Assembly: GCF_023516555.1 (NCBI RefSeq)
Contig: NZ_JAMGBD010000001.1
Span: forward strand, 1 to 64,000
Direction of reading: 5' to 3'
Length of the DNA: 64,000 nt
Origin: Sphingomonas alba
Lineage (GTDB): Bacteria > Pseudomonadota > Alphaproteobacteria > Sphingomonadales > Sphingomonadaceae
Shown: in pieces, positions 17,384 through 25,395 of the stretch
How positions within the stretch are numbered: position 1 is the stretch's first letter
Layout: each line of letters begins with the position of its first letter
Notes under the pieces: model-generated
Seen by the model: the letters and a program-made list of their open reading frames with translations, nothing else
What the model was told of the DNA's origin: nothing
The model's database searches: none
Translations under genes and position numbers: made by a program

Positions 17384-18942
17384 TGGCGCAGCCCCCCGGC
17401 CAGATGGAAGCGCATCCCTTGCCGCGGGGGGAGCGGATCATCGTCACGATCGGCGTGATGATGGCGGTGCTCCTCCAGGTACTCGACACGACCATCGCCA
17501 ACGTCGCGCTGCCGCATATGGCCGCCGACCTCAGCGCCACGCAGGAACAGATCAACTGGGTCCTGACGAGCTATATCGTCGCTTCGGCAATTGCTCTGCC
17601 AATCAGCGGCTGGCTGGCCGATCGCGTCGGCCGGAAGAGATTGCTGCTGATTTCGGTCGTCGGTTTCACGGTGAGTTCCGTGCTTTGCGCCTCAGCCGTA
17701 TCACTGACCGAGATGGTCGTTTTCCGGGCCCTGCAAGGTGTCAGCGGCGCTTTCATCGTTCCGTTGGCGCAGGCCACCCTGTTCGACATCAATCCCCGCG
17801 AAAAGCACGGGCAGGCCATGGCCCTGTTCGGTGGTGGCGTGATGATCGGCCCGATCATGGGCCCGGTGTTGGGCGGCTGGCTCACAGATAATTACAACTG
17901 GCGCTGGGTGTTCCTGGTCAACCTCCCGGTCGGCATCATTTGCGCGCTGGTGATGCTCAGGTTCATGCCGAAGACCGAGACGCATCGCCGCAGATTTGAC
18001 CTGTTCGGCTTTGCCCTACTGGCCATTGCGCTTGGGGCACTGCAGATGTTCCTCGATCGCGGAGAACAGAAGGACTGGCTGCAAAGCTGGGAAATCATCA
18101 TCGAGCTTGGCCTCGCCATCGCCGCGGCCTGGATGTTCGTGGTCCACATCGTCACGGCAAAAAACCCGTTGTTCGATCGCCAAATGTTTGCCGACCGCAA
18201 TTTCTCGACCGGATTAGTGTTCATGGCGGTGACTGGCGTCCTGCTGCTTGCAGGGCTCGCGCTGCTGCCGCCGCTGCTCCAGAATCTCTACGGCTATTCG
18301 GTCCTGCAATCGGGGTTCCTGACGGCGCCACGCGGCGTCGGGACGCTCATTTCCATGCTCGCGGCCGGCCGTCTGGTCGGCAAGGTCGACTCTCGAATAC
18401 TTGTTGGGCTCGGCGTAACCTTGATGGCGGTTTCGCTCTACCTGATGACGGGATTCGCCATCGATCAACCGTCAAAGCCCGTCATCATCAGCGGCGTTGT
18501 TCAGGGCCTCGGTCTGGGACTCATCTTCGTACCCCTTCAGAGCCTGGCGTTCGAGACGCTGGGGCCGCGCATGCGGACCACGGCGGCGTCGCTGCTCAAC
18601 CTGTCGCGCAATATCGGTGGCTCGGTCGGCATTTCGGTCGTTAGCGCGCAGCTCGTTCGGATGACGCAGGTCGCGCACGCCGATCTCGCCAGCGCCGTCA
18701 CCCAACAGTCCATTCCGACGGCAAGCCCTGAAATCCTGCAGACAATTGGGCCGTCCTACGGTCCCGTGGCGATGGCGCTTCTCAACGCCGAGATTACCCG
18801 CCAAGCGCTGTTCATCGCCTATCTCGACGACTTCAAGCTGATGATGATCGTTACGCTCGCCGTCCTGCCGCTGCTGCTCCTCATGAAGCGCGGCAGGAAG
18901 GTCGGGACGGGCGACGCCCAACATCATTTGGCGATGGATTGA
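17383..18942 (+). CDS. emrB: DHA2-family MFS multidrug efflux transporter
   Basis: A 519-residue inner-membrane drug:proton antiporter with about 14 hydrophobic segments. Signature features are LDTTIANVALPHMA in the first helix, GWLADRVGRKR in the loop 2-3, and the motif C region GGGVMIGPIMGPVLGGW. The start is GTG 17383 inside the emrA stop codon (TAGTG). With EmrA and MarR it forms a regulated tripartite pump, the outer-membrane component being elsewhere. Confidence 0.95.
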   Translation: MAQPPGQMEAHPLPRGERIIVTIGVMMAVLLQVLDTTIANVALPHMAADLSATQEQINWVLTSYIVASAIALPISGWLADRVGRKRLLLISVVGFTVSSVLCASAVSLTEMVVFRALQGVSGAFIVPLAQATLFDINPREKHGQAMALFGGGVMIGPIMGPVLGGWLTDNYNWRWVFLVNLPVGIICALVMLRFMPKTETHRRRFDLFGFALLAIALGALQMFLDRGEQKDWLQSWEIIIELGLAIAAAWMFVVHIVTAKNPLFDRQMFADRNFSTGLVFMAVTGVLLLAGLALLPPLLQNLYGYSVLQSGFLTAPRGVGTLISMLAAGRLVGKVDSRILVGLGVTLMAVSLYLMTGFAIDQPSKPVIISGVVQGLGLGLIFVPLQSLAFETLGPRMRTTAASLLNLSRNIGGSVGISVVSAQLVRMTQVAHADLASAVTQQSIPTASPEILQTIGPSYGPVAMALLNAEITRQALFIAYLDDFKLMMIVTLAVLPLLLLMKRGRKVGTGDAQHHLAMD

Positions 18943-19211
18943 GCTCAATCCTCGCCATCCGCGTCACCCCGCGCTCGGCGAAGCCCGGCCTTGGCGAGTG
19001 GAAGACCGATCCCGGGCGCCGCCCCTTCCTGGAAGTCCGCGTCGCTGCCGCGCCCGCCGACGGATCGGCGAATGAAGAGGTGATCAAGCTGATCGCAAAT
19101 GCACTCGGTGTGCCGAAAAGCGAGGTGCGGATCGTTAGTGGAGCGACTGCCCGCCTGAAACGGCTCGAGGTGCCTCTGAGCGATGAGGATTGCCGCGCGC
19201 GGCTGACCTAA
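18939..19211 (+). CDS. DUF167 (YggU-family) protein
   Basis: A 90-residue protein with the family pattern RVTPRSAKPG near the N-terminus, VAAAPADGSANEEVIKLIA in the middle and VRIVSGATARLKRLEV. Function of the family is unknown. The start appears to be TTG 18939, overlapping the emrB stop codon (TTGA); no ATG or GTG is available in frame before the conserved part. It converges with the following hydrolase gene with shared stop bases CTAA. Confidence 0.85.
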   Translation: MSSILAIRVTPRSAKPGLGEWKTDPGRRPFLEVRVAAAPADGSANEEVIKLIANALGVPKSEVRIVSGATARLKRLEVPLSDEDCRARLT

Positions 19212-19978
19212 TCGGCGATGAGGCTCATGCAGGTGCCGCCGGCTTCCGCTTTCTGAAGTTCCGACAGGTCAAGCTCGACGACATCGAAGCCTCGCTCGCG
19301 GAGGCGGGCCGCGGTCGCCGGGCTGCCCTTTGCATAAATTAGCCGGTCGCCGGCGAGCACGGCATTCGCGCCGAATGGCTCGCCATCCGCGACTTCGACG
19401 ATCGCGGCATTGCCAAAGACGGCCGGGTCGACCCATTCCGGATTTGCAAGCAGCACCGGTTGGTTTCCATCCCATCCCGCCAAGGTGACCGCCGTCTTGA
19501 GATGCAGGCATCGGCCGAGTTCGACCGGAACCACGCTGTAGCCAAGTGGATTCACAACCTTTGCCAGCGCTTCCGTGCCTTCGGCGTCAGTGCGGTTCGA
19601 TTGGCCGACATAGAGCGTGCTGCCGACCTTGAGCACATCGCCGCCATCGAGGTTCCCGGAAGCCAGCCGGTGCACCGTAAAGTAGGGCGCGAGGCCACGG
19701 GCCGTTGAGTCCACCTCGTCCCGGCGCGAGGCCGTTCCGGGACGCGTGATGACGGCTTGGTTCCCCAGGAGGAGCGCGGTGTCCTCGACAAACACCGCGT
19801 CCGGGTCTTCGGCTAGATACTCCAGCCGATGGACTGTGAAGCCGGTATCGCTGAGTGCCCGTTCGTAGCTTTCATGCTGCTCCACAGCGCGCACGGGATC
19901 GATCGCCTGGCGCTCAAGATGGGTAAGAGCGCAGTCGACAATCCTTGGGCTGACTGCGCGGGTGAAAGCTAGCAGCAT
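19208..19978 (-). CDS. Dimethylarginine dimethylaminohydrolase-type amidinohydrolase (DDAH family)
   Basis: A 256-residue guanidine-modifying superfamily enzyme. Visible catalytic elements are Glu65-Asp66 (VFVEDTALL), NLDGGDVL, the general-base His159 (CLHLKT) and the nucleophilic Cys250 (GGTCMSL). Family members hydrolyse methylated arginines to citrulline and amines, or related guanidino compounds; the true substrate is not fixed by the sequence. The start MLLAFTRAVSPRI is family-like. The next gene on this strand starts right before, with four bases between them. Confidence 0.9.
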   Translation of the reverse strand: MLLAFTRAVSPRIVDCALTHLERQAIDPVRAVEQHESYERALSDTGFTVHRLEYLAEDPDAVFVEDTALLLGNQAVITRPGTASRRDEVDSTARGLAPYFTVHRLASGNLDGGDVLKVGSTLYVGQSNRTDAEGTEALAKVVNPLGYSVVPVELGRCLHLKTAVTLAGWDGNQPVLLANPEWVDPAVFGNAAIVEVADGEPFGANAVLAGDRLIYAKGSPATAARLRERGFDVVELDLSELQKAEAGGTCMSLIAD

Positions 19979-19982
19979 GCCC

Positions 19983-21200
19983 TTACCCCGTCCGGAACTG
20001 CAGCTTCACCGGGATCGGCACTGGCAGACGAAGTGCCGGAATCCTGGCCGCGAAGGGTGCAAGCCGTTCCGCCTGCGCGTTGCGATCGCTATTGTACTCA
20101 TTCTGCCCAACATGTTCGCGGCCGCCTGGCGTGGGTGTCGGGAAAGGTTGGGCGCGGTGGGCCGGGAAGCAACGGTCGTGGACCATCACTTGATCTCGGA
20201 TCGCCGGCCAGACCTGGTCGCGCAGGAAATACTGGTCCCAGTTGGTGCTCTGAGGCTTTTCGCCGATGAACTTCTCAATGCATCCGGTCATGTCCGGGAA
20301 GACACCGGCGATCCCGCCCCACAGGCCAGCAAGCATTGGGTCGGTATGCGTCCACCAGTCGCGCATAGTGTGGAAGGGCAGGCCGGATTCGATCCATTCG
20401 CTGACGGCCGCTGCCTCACGCGGATTGACGACGCTGTCGCAGTCCCGGACCATGAAACGCCCGACCTTTGGGTCGTCGGCAACCAGGAACCTGCGCGTCA
20501 GCAGGTGGCGGGTGTCGCGATTGCCGCTGCCGTCGCGAATGACCTCGGCGCCTTCCTCTTCGAGTACTCCGAGGAAAGTCTCATCGACGCTGTCGTCGAC
20601 ATAAAAGCGGCAGATCCAGCCAGGATAGAGATCTCGAGCTATCAGGACGTTATCGAGCGCTCCGCGCAGGTACCGCGGATCCGAGCCGAATAAGGTGAAG
20701 GCGATGACCTGTTTCTTCTTGCCCGGCTTCTTCGCCTTGAGCTTCGGCTGGCCAAATCGATCCGCGACGAGCTTGTCCTTTTCCTGGAGAGCGAGAGTGC
20801 CGAACAGCTTGGCCTTGATGAGGTCGCCGGTCTCGGCGTGGCTGGAAGCGAGGGCGTCATAGGCGCTGGCATCGGAAAAGCCGATGGCGATGAAGCGTTC
20901 GAGGAAGGGGAGGGCCTGCTGATGATGCCGCGCGCGATTATGGGCGCTGCCGAGGCTCAGGAGTACCATCGGGTGATTCGGATATCGCTCGAGAGCGCGG
21001 TTCAATATGCTTACCGCCTCGTCGAAGCGGTCGAGTTGGAAGAGGTAGAAACCCGGCTGGATGAAGGCGTCGGGGTCAGGCTGCGCCATCTGCTCCAGCG
21101 TCTCCAGCGACTTAGCGAGCGCTGCGTCCCTCAGCCCCGCCTTCCACAGCAGCGAGGCCTCCTTGTCCCAACGTTCCGGCTTGTGGACGAAGCTTCCCAT
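19983..21200 (-). CDS. TPR-repeat protein fused to a glycosyltransferase-like domain
   Basis: A 405-residue protein. Residues about 10-145 form tetratricopeptide-like helices (for example FDEAVSILNRALERYPNHP and QALPFLERFIAIG). A Lys-rich linker (KAKKPGKKKQ) follows at about 155. The C-terminal half resembles a nucleotide-sugar transferase fold: VIAFTLFGSDPRYL, then FMVRDCDSVVNPREA, whose Asp-Cys-Asp is DxD-like, and WWTHTDPMLAGLWGG. No signal peptide is present. The acceptor and donor are unknown. The gene stands alone with the DDAH gene downstream, after the rpsI terminator. Confidence 0.6.
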   Translation of the reverse strand: MGSFVHKPERWDKEASLLWKAGLRDAALAKSLETLEQMAQPDPDAFIQPGFYLFQLDRFDEAVSILNRALERYPNHPMVLLSLGSAHNRARHHQQALPFLERFIAIGFSDASAYDALASSHAETGDLIKAKLFGTLALQEKDKLVADRFGQPKLKAKKPGKKKQVIAFTLFGSDPRYLRGALDNVLIARDLYPGWICRFYVDDSVDETFLGVLEEEGAEVIRDGSGNRDTRHLLTRRFLVADDPKVGRFMVRDCDSVVNPREAAAVSEWIESGLPFHTMRDWWTHTDPMLAGLWGGIAGVFPDMTGCIEKFIGEKPQSTNWDQYFLRDQVWPAIRDQVMVHDRCFPAHRAQPFPTPTPGGREHVGQNEYNSDRNAQAERLAPFAARIPALRLPVPIPVKLQFRTG

Positions 21201-21262
21201 GGCCGAAAGCTAGCAGGAGAGTGCCTTTCGAAGAAGCGTCGCCGTGAGAGTGTCCCGAAACG

Positions 21263-21291
21263 AAAAAGGCGGCCAGGTTACCCTGACCGCC
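21263..21291 (-). terminator. Rho-independent terminator of rplM-rpsI
   Basis: On the minus strand a 10-bp stem (GGCGGTCAGG/CCTGGCCGCC, one G-T wobble) with a 4-nt loop at 21268-21291 is followed by TTTTT at 21263-21267. It lies about 25 bp after the rpsI stop codon. Confidence 0.85.
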
Positions 21292-21316
21292 CTTCGCGTG
21301 ACGATATGTCGAAATT

Positions 21317-21895
21317 CTAGCGCTTCGAGAACTGGAAGCTGCGGCGAGCCTTGGCCCGGCCGTACTTCTTGCGCTCGACGACGCGGCTGTCGCGGGTCAG
21401 GAACCCGGCGCGCTTGACGGTCGTGCGCAGCGCCGGCTCGTAGCGCGAAAGCGCTTGGGCGATGCCGTGCAGCACCGCACCGGCCTGGCCCGACAAACCG
21501 CCGCCCTTGACAGTGGCGATCACGTCGTACTGGCCCGCGCGGTCGGTAAGGCCGAACGGCTGGTTGATGACGAGGCGCAGCGACGGGCGGGCGAAATAAA
21601 CTTCCTGCTCGCGGCCGTTGATGACGATCTTGCCCGAGCCCGGCTTCAGCCAGACGCGCGCAACGGCATCCTTGCGGCGGCCGGTCGCATAAGCGCGGCC
21701 ATGCTTGTCGAGCTGCTGCTCGCGAAGCGGGGCTTCGGCCTGGACCGGAGCCTGCGGGGCCGGAGCCTCGGCGACATCGGCGGCAGGAGCTTCGGCGGCG
21801 GCGGGAACCTCGGCGGCTTCTGGAGCCGGAGCCGGGGTTTCGGCGGCCTGCTGGGTCAGTGCACCCAGGTCGGAAAGGGACTTCTTGTCGGCCAT
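21317..21895 (-). CDS. rpsI: 30S ribosomal protein S9 with Ala/Pro-rich N-terminal extension
   Basis: The C-terminal 128 or so residues are canonical S9: [28 protein letters not shown] and the basic C-terminus ending in RRSFQFSKR, whose tail reaches the ribosomal P site. Before it lie about 63 residues dominated by Ala, Pro and Glu, absent from standard S9 (about 130 residues). The reading frame is continuous from ATG 21895, one base after the rplM stop. Extended S9 proteins occur in some alphaproteobacteria. The extension is probably disordered; a role is unknown. Confidence 0.95.
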   Translation of the reverse strand: MADKKSLSDLGALTQQAAETPAPAPEAAEVPAAAEAPAADVAEAPAPQAPVQAEAPLREQQLDKHGRAYATGRRKDAVARVWLKPGSGKIVINGREQEVYFARPSLRLVINQPFGLTDRAGQYDVIATVKGGGLSGQAGAVLHGIAQALSRYEPALRTTVKRAGFLTRDSRVVERKKYGRAKARRSFQFSKR

Positions 21896-21896
21896 G

Positions 21897-22376
21897 TTAT
21901 GCGCCCACCTTGTTCTTGCGGTTCATCGAGGCGACGTCGAGCACCTGCGGGTCCTGGCCCGCATGCGGGTGCTCGGTGCCGTTATAGAGGTGCAGGGCGC
22001 GCATTTGATCGCGGCCCAGCGGCCCGCGCGGGATCATCCGCTCGACGGCCTTTTCCAGCACGCGCTCGGGAAAGCGTCCCTCGAGCACTTTGCCAGCGGT
22101 CACTTCCTTGAGGCCGCCAGCATAGCCGGTGTGCTTGTAATAGGTCTTCTGCGCCAGCTTGCGGCCGGTGAAGCGTACCTTGTCGGCGTTGATGACGACG
22201 ACATGATCGCCGCAATCCACGTGCGGGGTGAAGCTCGGCTTGTGCTTGCCGCGCAGGATATTGGCGATGATCGTCGCGACACGGCCGACAACCAGCCCGT
22301 CCGCATCGATCAGATGCCACTTCTTCTCGACCTCGGCCGGCTTCGCCGACTTGGTGGTCTTCATCAGCGCCTTCAT
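21897..22376 (-). CDS. rplM: 50S ribosomal protein L13
   Basis: A 159-residue L13, slightly longer than the usual 142-150. Conserved parts are [46 protein letters not shown] and [13 protein letters not shown]. It is followed one base later by rpsI, the normal L13-S9 operon. A sigma-70-like promoter lies 60-90 bp upstream, and the start has AAGGAAAG as ribosome binding site. In E. coli L13 represses its own mRNA through the leader; an inverted repeat in this leader could serve a similar purpose, which is inference. Confidence 0.97.
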   Translation of the reverse strand: MKALMKTTKSAKPAEVEKKWHLIDADGLVVGRVATIIANILRGKHKPSFTPHVDCGDHVVVINADKVRFTGRKLAQKTYYKHTGYAGGLKEVTAGKVLEGRFPERVLEKAVERMIPRGPLGRDQMRALHLYNGTEHPHAGQDPQVLDVASMNRKNKVGA

Positions 22377-22438
22377 GGGCTGCTTTCCTTCATTAGAAAC
22401 AGGAAAACGCCGCCTCGCGGGCAGCGTCTGTGAGCGCG

Positions 22439-22467
22439 ATAATCGCGGCGAGGCGCAAAAAAGTCAA
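22439..22467 (-). promoter_or_regulatory. Promoter of rplM-rpsI
   Basis: On the minus strand TTGACT (22462-22467) and GATTAT (22439-22444) are separated by exactly 17 bp. The leader between here and rplM contains arms GCGCCTCGC and GCGAGGCGGC that could form a hairpin ending in TTTT, which may serve as cutA terminator or as an L13 autoregulatory leader. Confidence 0.7.
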
Positions 22468-22499
22468 GCAAAAGCGGGCGTTTCTCGACGGGTAAAATA

Positions 22500-22817
22500 T
22501 TACCCGGACACATTTTCCTCGACCCAGTCGGCAAAAGCGAAGGGCAATTTTGTGATCGGCCAGATGACGAGTGCGGGATTGGCGTAGCTGTGCAGTTCGG
22601 TGATCCGCTCGATAATCCGATCGGCGACTTCCAGTGTAGTCTTGAAGAGCGCCGGTACCTCGCTCGCGGTCTCGATGGCGCCTTCCCAGCGGTAAATGGA
22701 CCGGCAGGGCTGGAGGATGTTGACGCAGGCGGCGAGCTGTTCCTCGACCATCTGCCGGCCGATCCTCTGAGCTTCGGCCATGTCAGCGAAGACGGCGTAG
22801 AGGGTGACGGCGGTCAT
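22500..22817 (-). CDS. cutA: Divalent cation tolerance protein
   Basis: A 105-residue CutA1, a trimeric cytosolic protein of the PII-like fold. Conserved elements are the N-terminal VTLYAVFADMAEA, LAACVNILQPCRSIYRWEG, and the C-terminal HSYANPALVIWPI. Its cellular role is unsettled; it binds copper in vitro. The gene overlaps the end of ctaA by four bases, so it is translationally coupled to heme A synthase, another copper/heme-linked function. Confidence 0.93.
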   Translation of the reverse strand: MTAVTLYAVFADMAEAQRIGRQMVEEQLAACVNILQPCRSIYRWEGAIETASEVPALFKTTLEVADRIIERITELHSYANPALVIWPITKLPFAFADWVEENVSG

Positions 22818-23836
22818 TTCCGCCGTCCTACCACATGCGAGCCCCAGGTGGTCGAGGCGAGAACCAGCGCGCCGACGGCCTGGTGGAGCACCGCGAGGAC
22901 AATGTTAACGCCGCTCATGACCGTGGCGATGCCGAGGATGATTTGCGTGCCGAAGGCGCTTTGGATCGCGATCGAAGCCTTGCGGTCGCGCGGTTTCACC
23001 TGCCGGGCGAAGATCACCAGCGCTGCGACCACGACCCAGGCCCACCAGCGATGCATGAAATGGATGAGATAGGGGTCGTAGGTCAGGGCATGCAGCACGC
23101 CCTGCGACCAGTCGACGCCGTCGGGATAGAGCTTGCCCTGCATGGTCGGCCAGTCGCTGGCGATGTAACCGGCGTTAAGGCCTGCCACCCAAGCGCCGAG
23201 CATCAGCTGGATAAAGACGATGATGAGTGTCCAGACGGCCGCGCCCGTGAGCCTGGCAGGGCGCTCGCCCGCTACGGCCAGCCGGCGGAAGTCGAACGCG
23301 GTCCAGATCAGCGCCGCGAAAAGGAACAGGGCCAGAAGCAAATGCGCTGATAGTCGCAGGTGACTGACGTCAGTTCGAACCGAAAGACCGGAAACAACCA
23401 TGTACCAGCCGAGAGCACCCTGAGCGCCACCAAGCAGGAAGATGGCGACCAAGCGGGTGCCATAGCCCTTGGGGATCGCCCGTTTCCACGCGAACCAGAC
23501 CAGTGGAAGGAATACGGCAAGGCCGATGATGCGGCCGAGAAGGCGATGCACCCATTCCCAAAAAAAGATGAATTTGAATCCGGCAAGGGTCATTCCCGCC
23601 GGGCCGTTGATTTCCCGAAACTCAGGCGTCTGCCGGTAGAGGTCGAAGGCGTGCTGCCAGTCGGCTTGCGTCAGGGGCGGGATGGCGCCGCTGATCGGTT
23701 TCCATTCCGTGATCGACAGGCCGCTCTCCGTCAGCCGGGTAATGCCGCCGACGACGACCATGCAGAAGACGAGGCCGGCAATAATGAGCAGCCAGCGGGA
23801 TAGTGCCATCGGGCGGGCGGGAGAGGTCGAATCCAT
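22814..23836 (-). CDS. ctaA: Heme A synthase (type 2 CtaA/COX15)
   Basis: A 340-residue inner-membrane protein with about eight hydrophobic segments that oxidises the C8 methyl of heme O to make heme A for aa3-type cytochrome oxidase. Heme-binding histidines sit in the conserved contexts FFWEWVHRLLGR, RLSAHLLLAL, IHFMHRWWAW and VLHQAVGA, and GLSITEWKPISGAIPPL is the COX15 signature. I start at ATG 23834-23836; a longer frame would add 25 basic residues of no similarity. An aa3-oxidase subunit IV gene is found elsewhere in the window. Confidence 0.95.
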   Translation of the reverse strand: MDSTSPARPMALSRWLLIIAGLVFCMVVVGGITRLTESGLSITEWKPISGAIPPLTQADWQHAFDLYRQTPEFREINGPAGMTLAGFKFIFFWEWVHRLLGRIIGLAVFLPLVWFAWKRAIPKGYGTRLVAIFLLGGAQGALGWYMVVSGLSVRTDVSHLRLSAHLLLALFLFAALIWTAFDFRRLAVAGERPARLTGAAVWTLIIVFIQLMLGAWVAGLNAGYIASDWPTMQGKLYPDGVDWSQGVLHALTYDPYLIHFMHRWWAWVVVAALVIFARQVKPRDRKASIAIQSAFGTQIILGIATVMSGVNIVLAVLHQAVGALVLASTTWGSHVVGRRK

Positions 23837-23901
23837 GGCGCGCCTATGGAGGCGGGAACGCCATGTGCCAAGGCGGGGCAAAATACCGCTGATGTGATGT
23901 T

Positions 23902-23920
23902 GTAACTTCAATCATGTTAC
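23902..23920. promoter_or_regulatory. Inverted repeat in the merC promoter, candidate Zur/Fur-family operator
   Basis: GTAAC (23902-23906) and GTTAC (23916-23920) form an inverted repeat with a 9-bp centre. It lies within the spacer of a weak promoter (TTGTAA, 17 bp, TATCTC) just upstream of merC, whose neighbour is a Fur-family regulator. A metal-responsive operator is suggested by position; the sequence is not an exact match to a Zur consensus I know. Confidence 0.4.
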
Positions 23921-23939
23921 GCTATCTCATCGCTACCCG

Positions 23940-24308
23940 ATGAATGTGATGCGCGTCTCGACCGGCCGGCTCGACCGGATTGCCATGGGCCTTTCCGGCC
24001 TGTGCCTGGTGCACTGCCTAGCGACCGCTGTCCTTCTGGCGCTGGTCAGCGCCGCCGGCGGGATCCTCGGCGAGCCCATTTTTCATGAGGTGGGGCTTGG
24101 CCTCGCCATGATCTTGGGCGCGATTGCCCTTGTTCGCGGGATTGTGGAGCATGGTTTCGCAATGCCGAGCGCCATCGGCGGCCTCGGCCTTGGCGTGATG
24201 GCTGGGGCGCTGACATTTCCTGAAGGTGGCGGCGAGGCGCTCTATACCGTGATTGGTGTCGGCATTCTTGCTCTGGGCCACAGGCTGAACGCCATCGCCG
24301 CCGAGTAA
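23940..24308 (+). CDS. MerC-domain membrane protein
   Basis: A 122-residue inner-membrane protein with four hydrophobic segments. The first contains the MerC-family cysteines in GLCLVHCLATA. The original MerC is a mercury transporter, but short MerC-domain proteins in alphaproteobacteria often lie beside a Fur/Zur regulator, as here, and are more likely linked to zinc homeostasis; that link is inference. No merA, merR or merT is present. The start is either ATG 23940 or ATG 23949. Confidence 0.75.
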   Translation: MNVMRVSTGRLDRIAMGLSGLCLVHCLATAVLLALVSAAGGILGEPIFHEVGLGLAMILGAIALVRGIVEHGFAMPSAIGGLGLGVMAGALTFPEGGGEALYTVIGVGILALGHRLNAIAAE

Positions 24309-24345
24309 ACTTGTTGCGGAAGCTCACACGGCCTATCTGATTCCC

Positions 24346-24804
24346 GTGGCCCGTCACGATCATCATCTTCATGAAGGCGAGTCGCTCCGCAGTGCCGCGA
24401 AGGCGCGCCTGCAGGGGCGCGGCGAGCAATGGACGGATATGCGCCAGGCGGTGTTCGATGCCTTGGCCAATTTTGAGAAGCCGGCGTCCGCCTATGACAT
24501 TGCCGAAGAGGTATCGAAAAGGCAGGGCCGACGCGTCGCCGCCAATAGTGTTTACCGCATCCTCGACCTGTTCGTATCGTCCAACCTCGCAATGCGGGTC
24601 GAGAGCGCCAATGCTTATGTCGCCAATCAGCATCCGGGCTGCCTGCACGACTGCATCTTCCTGATCTGTGACAGTTGCGGTCAGACGACGCACCTCGACG
24701 ACGACAAATTGTCTGGCGGCGTCCGCGAAGCCGCAGCCAATGCCGGTTTCGCCGCCACGCGCCCGGTGATCGAGGTTCGCGGCAAGTGCGGGGACTGTTC
24801 CTAG
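24346..24804 (+). CDS. zur: Fur-family transcriptional regulator, Zur type
   Basis: A 152-residue protein with the winged helix at about residues 25-90 (TDMRQAVFDALANFEKPASAYD, then NSVYRILDLFV). A dimerisation domain follows with CDSCG (about 120) and terminal CGDC, forming a structural zinc site, and a His-rich start (RHDHHLHEGE). The closest subgroup is Zur, the zinc-uptake repressor. The start GTG 24346 is the only fitting one. A TTGTTG-17 bp-TATCTG element ends only a few bases before it, so the transcript could be leaderless. It follows merC by 37 bp. Confidence 0.83.
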   Translation: MARHDHHLHEGESLRSAAKARLQGRGEQWTDMRQAVFDALANFEKPASAYDIAEEVSKRQGRRVAANSVYRILDLFVSSNLAMRVESANAYVANQHPGCLHDCIFLICDSCGQTTHLDDDKLSGGVREAAANAGFAATRPVIEVRGKCGDCS

Positions 24805-24837
24805 GCAATGCCTGGCTTGTCTGCGTAGCTTGATCTG

Positions 24838-25395
24838 ATGGGGGGCATCGAAATCGCGGCGGCGCTGCTTGGCGTCATCAACATCATATTGGTCGTCCGC
24901 CGATCGATCTGGAATTACCCGTTCGGCATCGCCATGGTGGCGCTCTACTTCTTCGTTTTCTGGGACGCGAAGCTCTACTCAGACGCGCTCCTGCAAATTT
25001 TCTTCCTGTTGATCCAGTTTTACGGCTGGTGGGCCTGGTTGAAGTCGCCCCAGGTCGACCATGGCGTGGCCGTCGAGTGGATGCGGTGGCCACAGCGGAT
25101 ACGCTGGCTTGTCGTCACCATGATCTTCGCGATCGCCTGGGGCGCGGTGATGGCAAGGTACACGGATGCTGCCGCACCTTTCGCTGACGCAACCGTCGCC
25201 GGTCTGAGCGTCGCCGCCCAGATCCTGCAGTCGCTCCGGCGGGTCGAAAGCTGGGTCTTGTGGATCACCGTCGATGCCTTCGCGGTCGGCCTCTATCTTT
25301 GGCGCGGCCTCAACGTCACATCCGGCCTCTACGCTTTGTTCTTCGTCCTCGCGGTTGTTGGCCTGCGCGAGTGGGCCCAGAAGGCGAAGGCATGA
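24838..25395 (+). CDS. pnuC: Nicotinamide riboside transporter
   Basis: A 185-residue membrane protein with about seven hydrophobic segments. PnuC patterns are the early RSIWNYPFGIAMVALYF, LLIQFYGWWAWLKS and the late VLWITVDAFAVGLYLWRGL. Family members let nicotinamide riboside diffuse into the cell, where it is trapped by phosphorylation. The stop codon overlaps the start of the NadR-like gene (ATGA), which supplies the kinase activity needed for trapping, so the pair is a complete NAD salvage module. Confidence 0.93.
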   Translation: MGGIEIAAALLGVINIILVVRRSIWNYPFGIAMVALYFFVFWDAKLYSDALLQIFFLLIQFYGWWAWLKSPQVDHGVAVEWMRWPQRIRWLVVTMIFAIAWGAVMARYTDAAAPFADATVAGLSVAAQILQSLRRVESWVLWITVDAFAVGLYLWRGLNVTSGLYALFFVLAVVGLREWAQKAKA

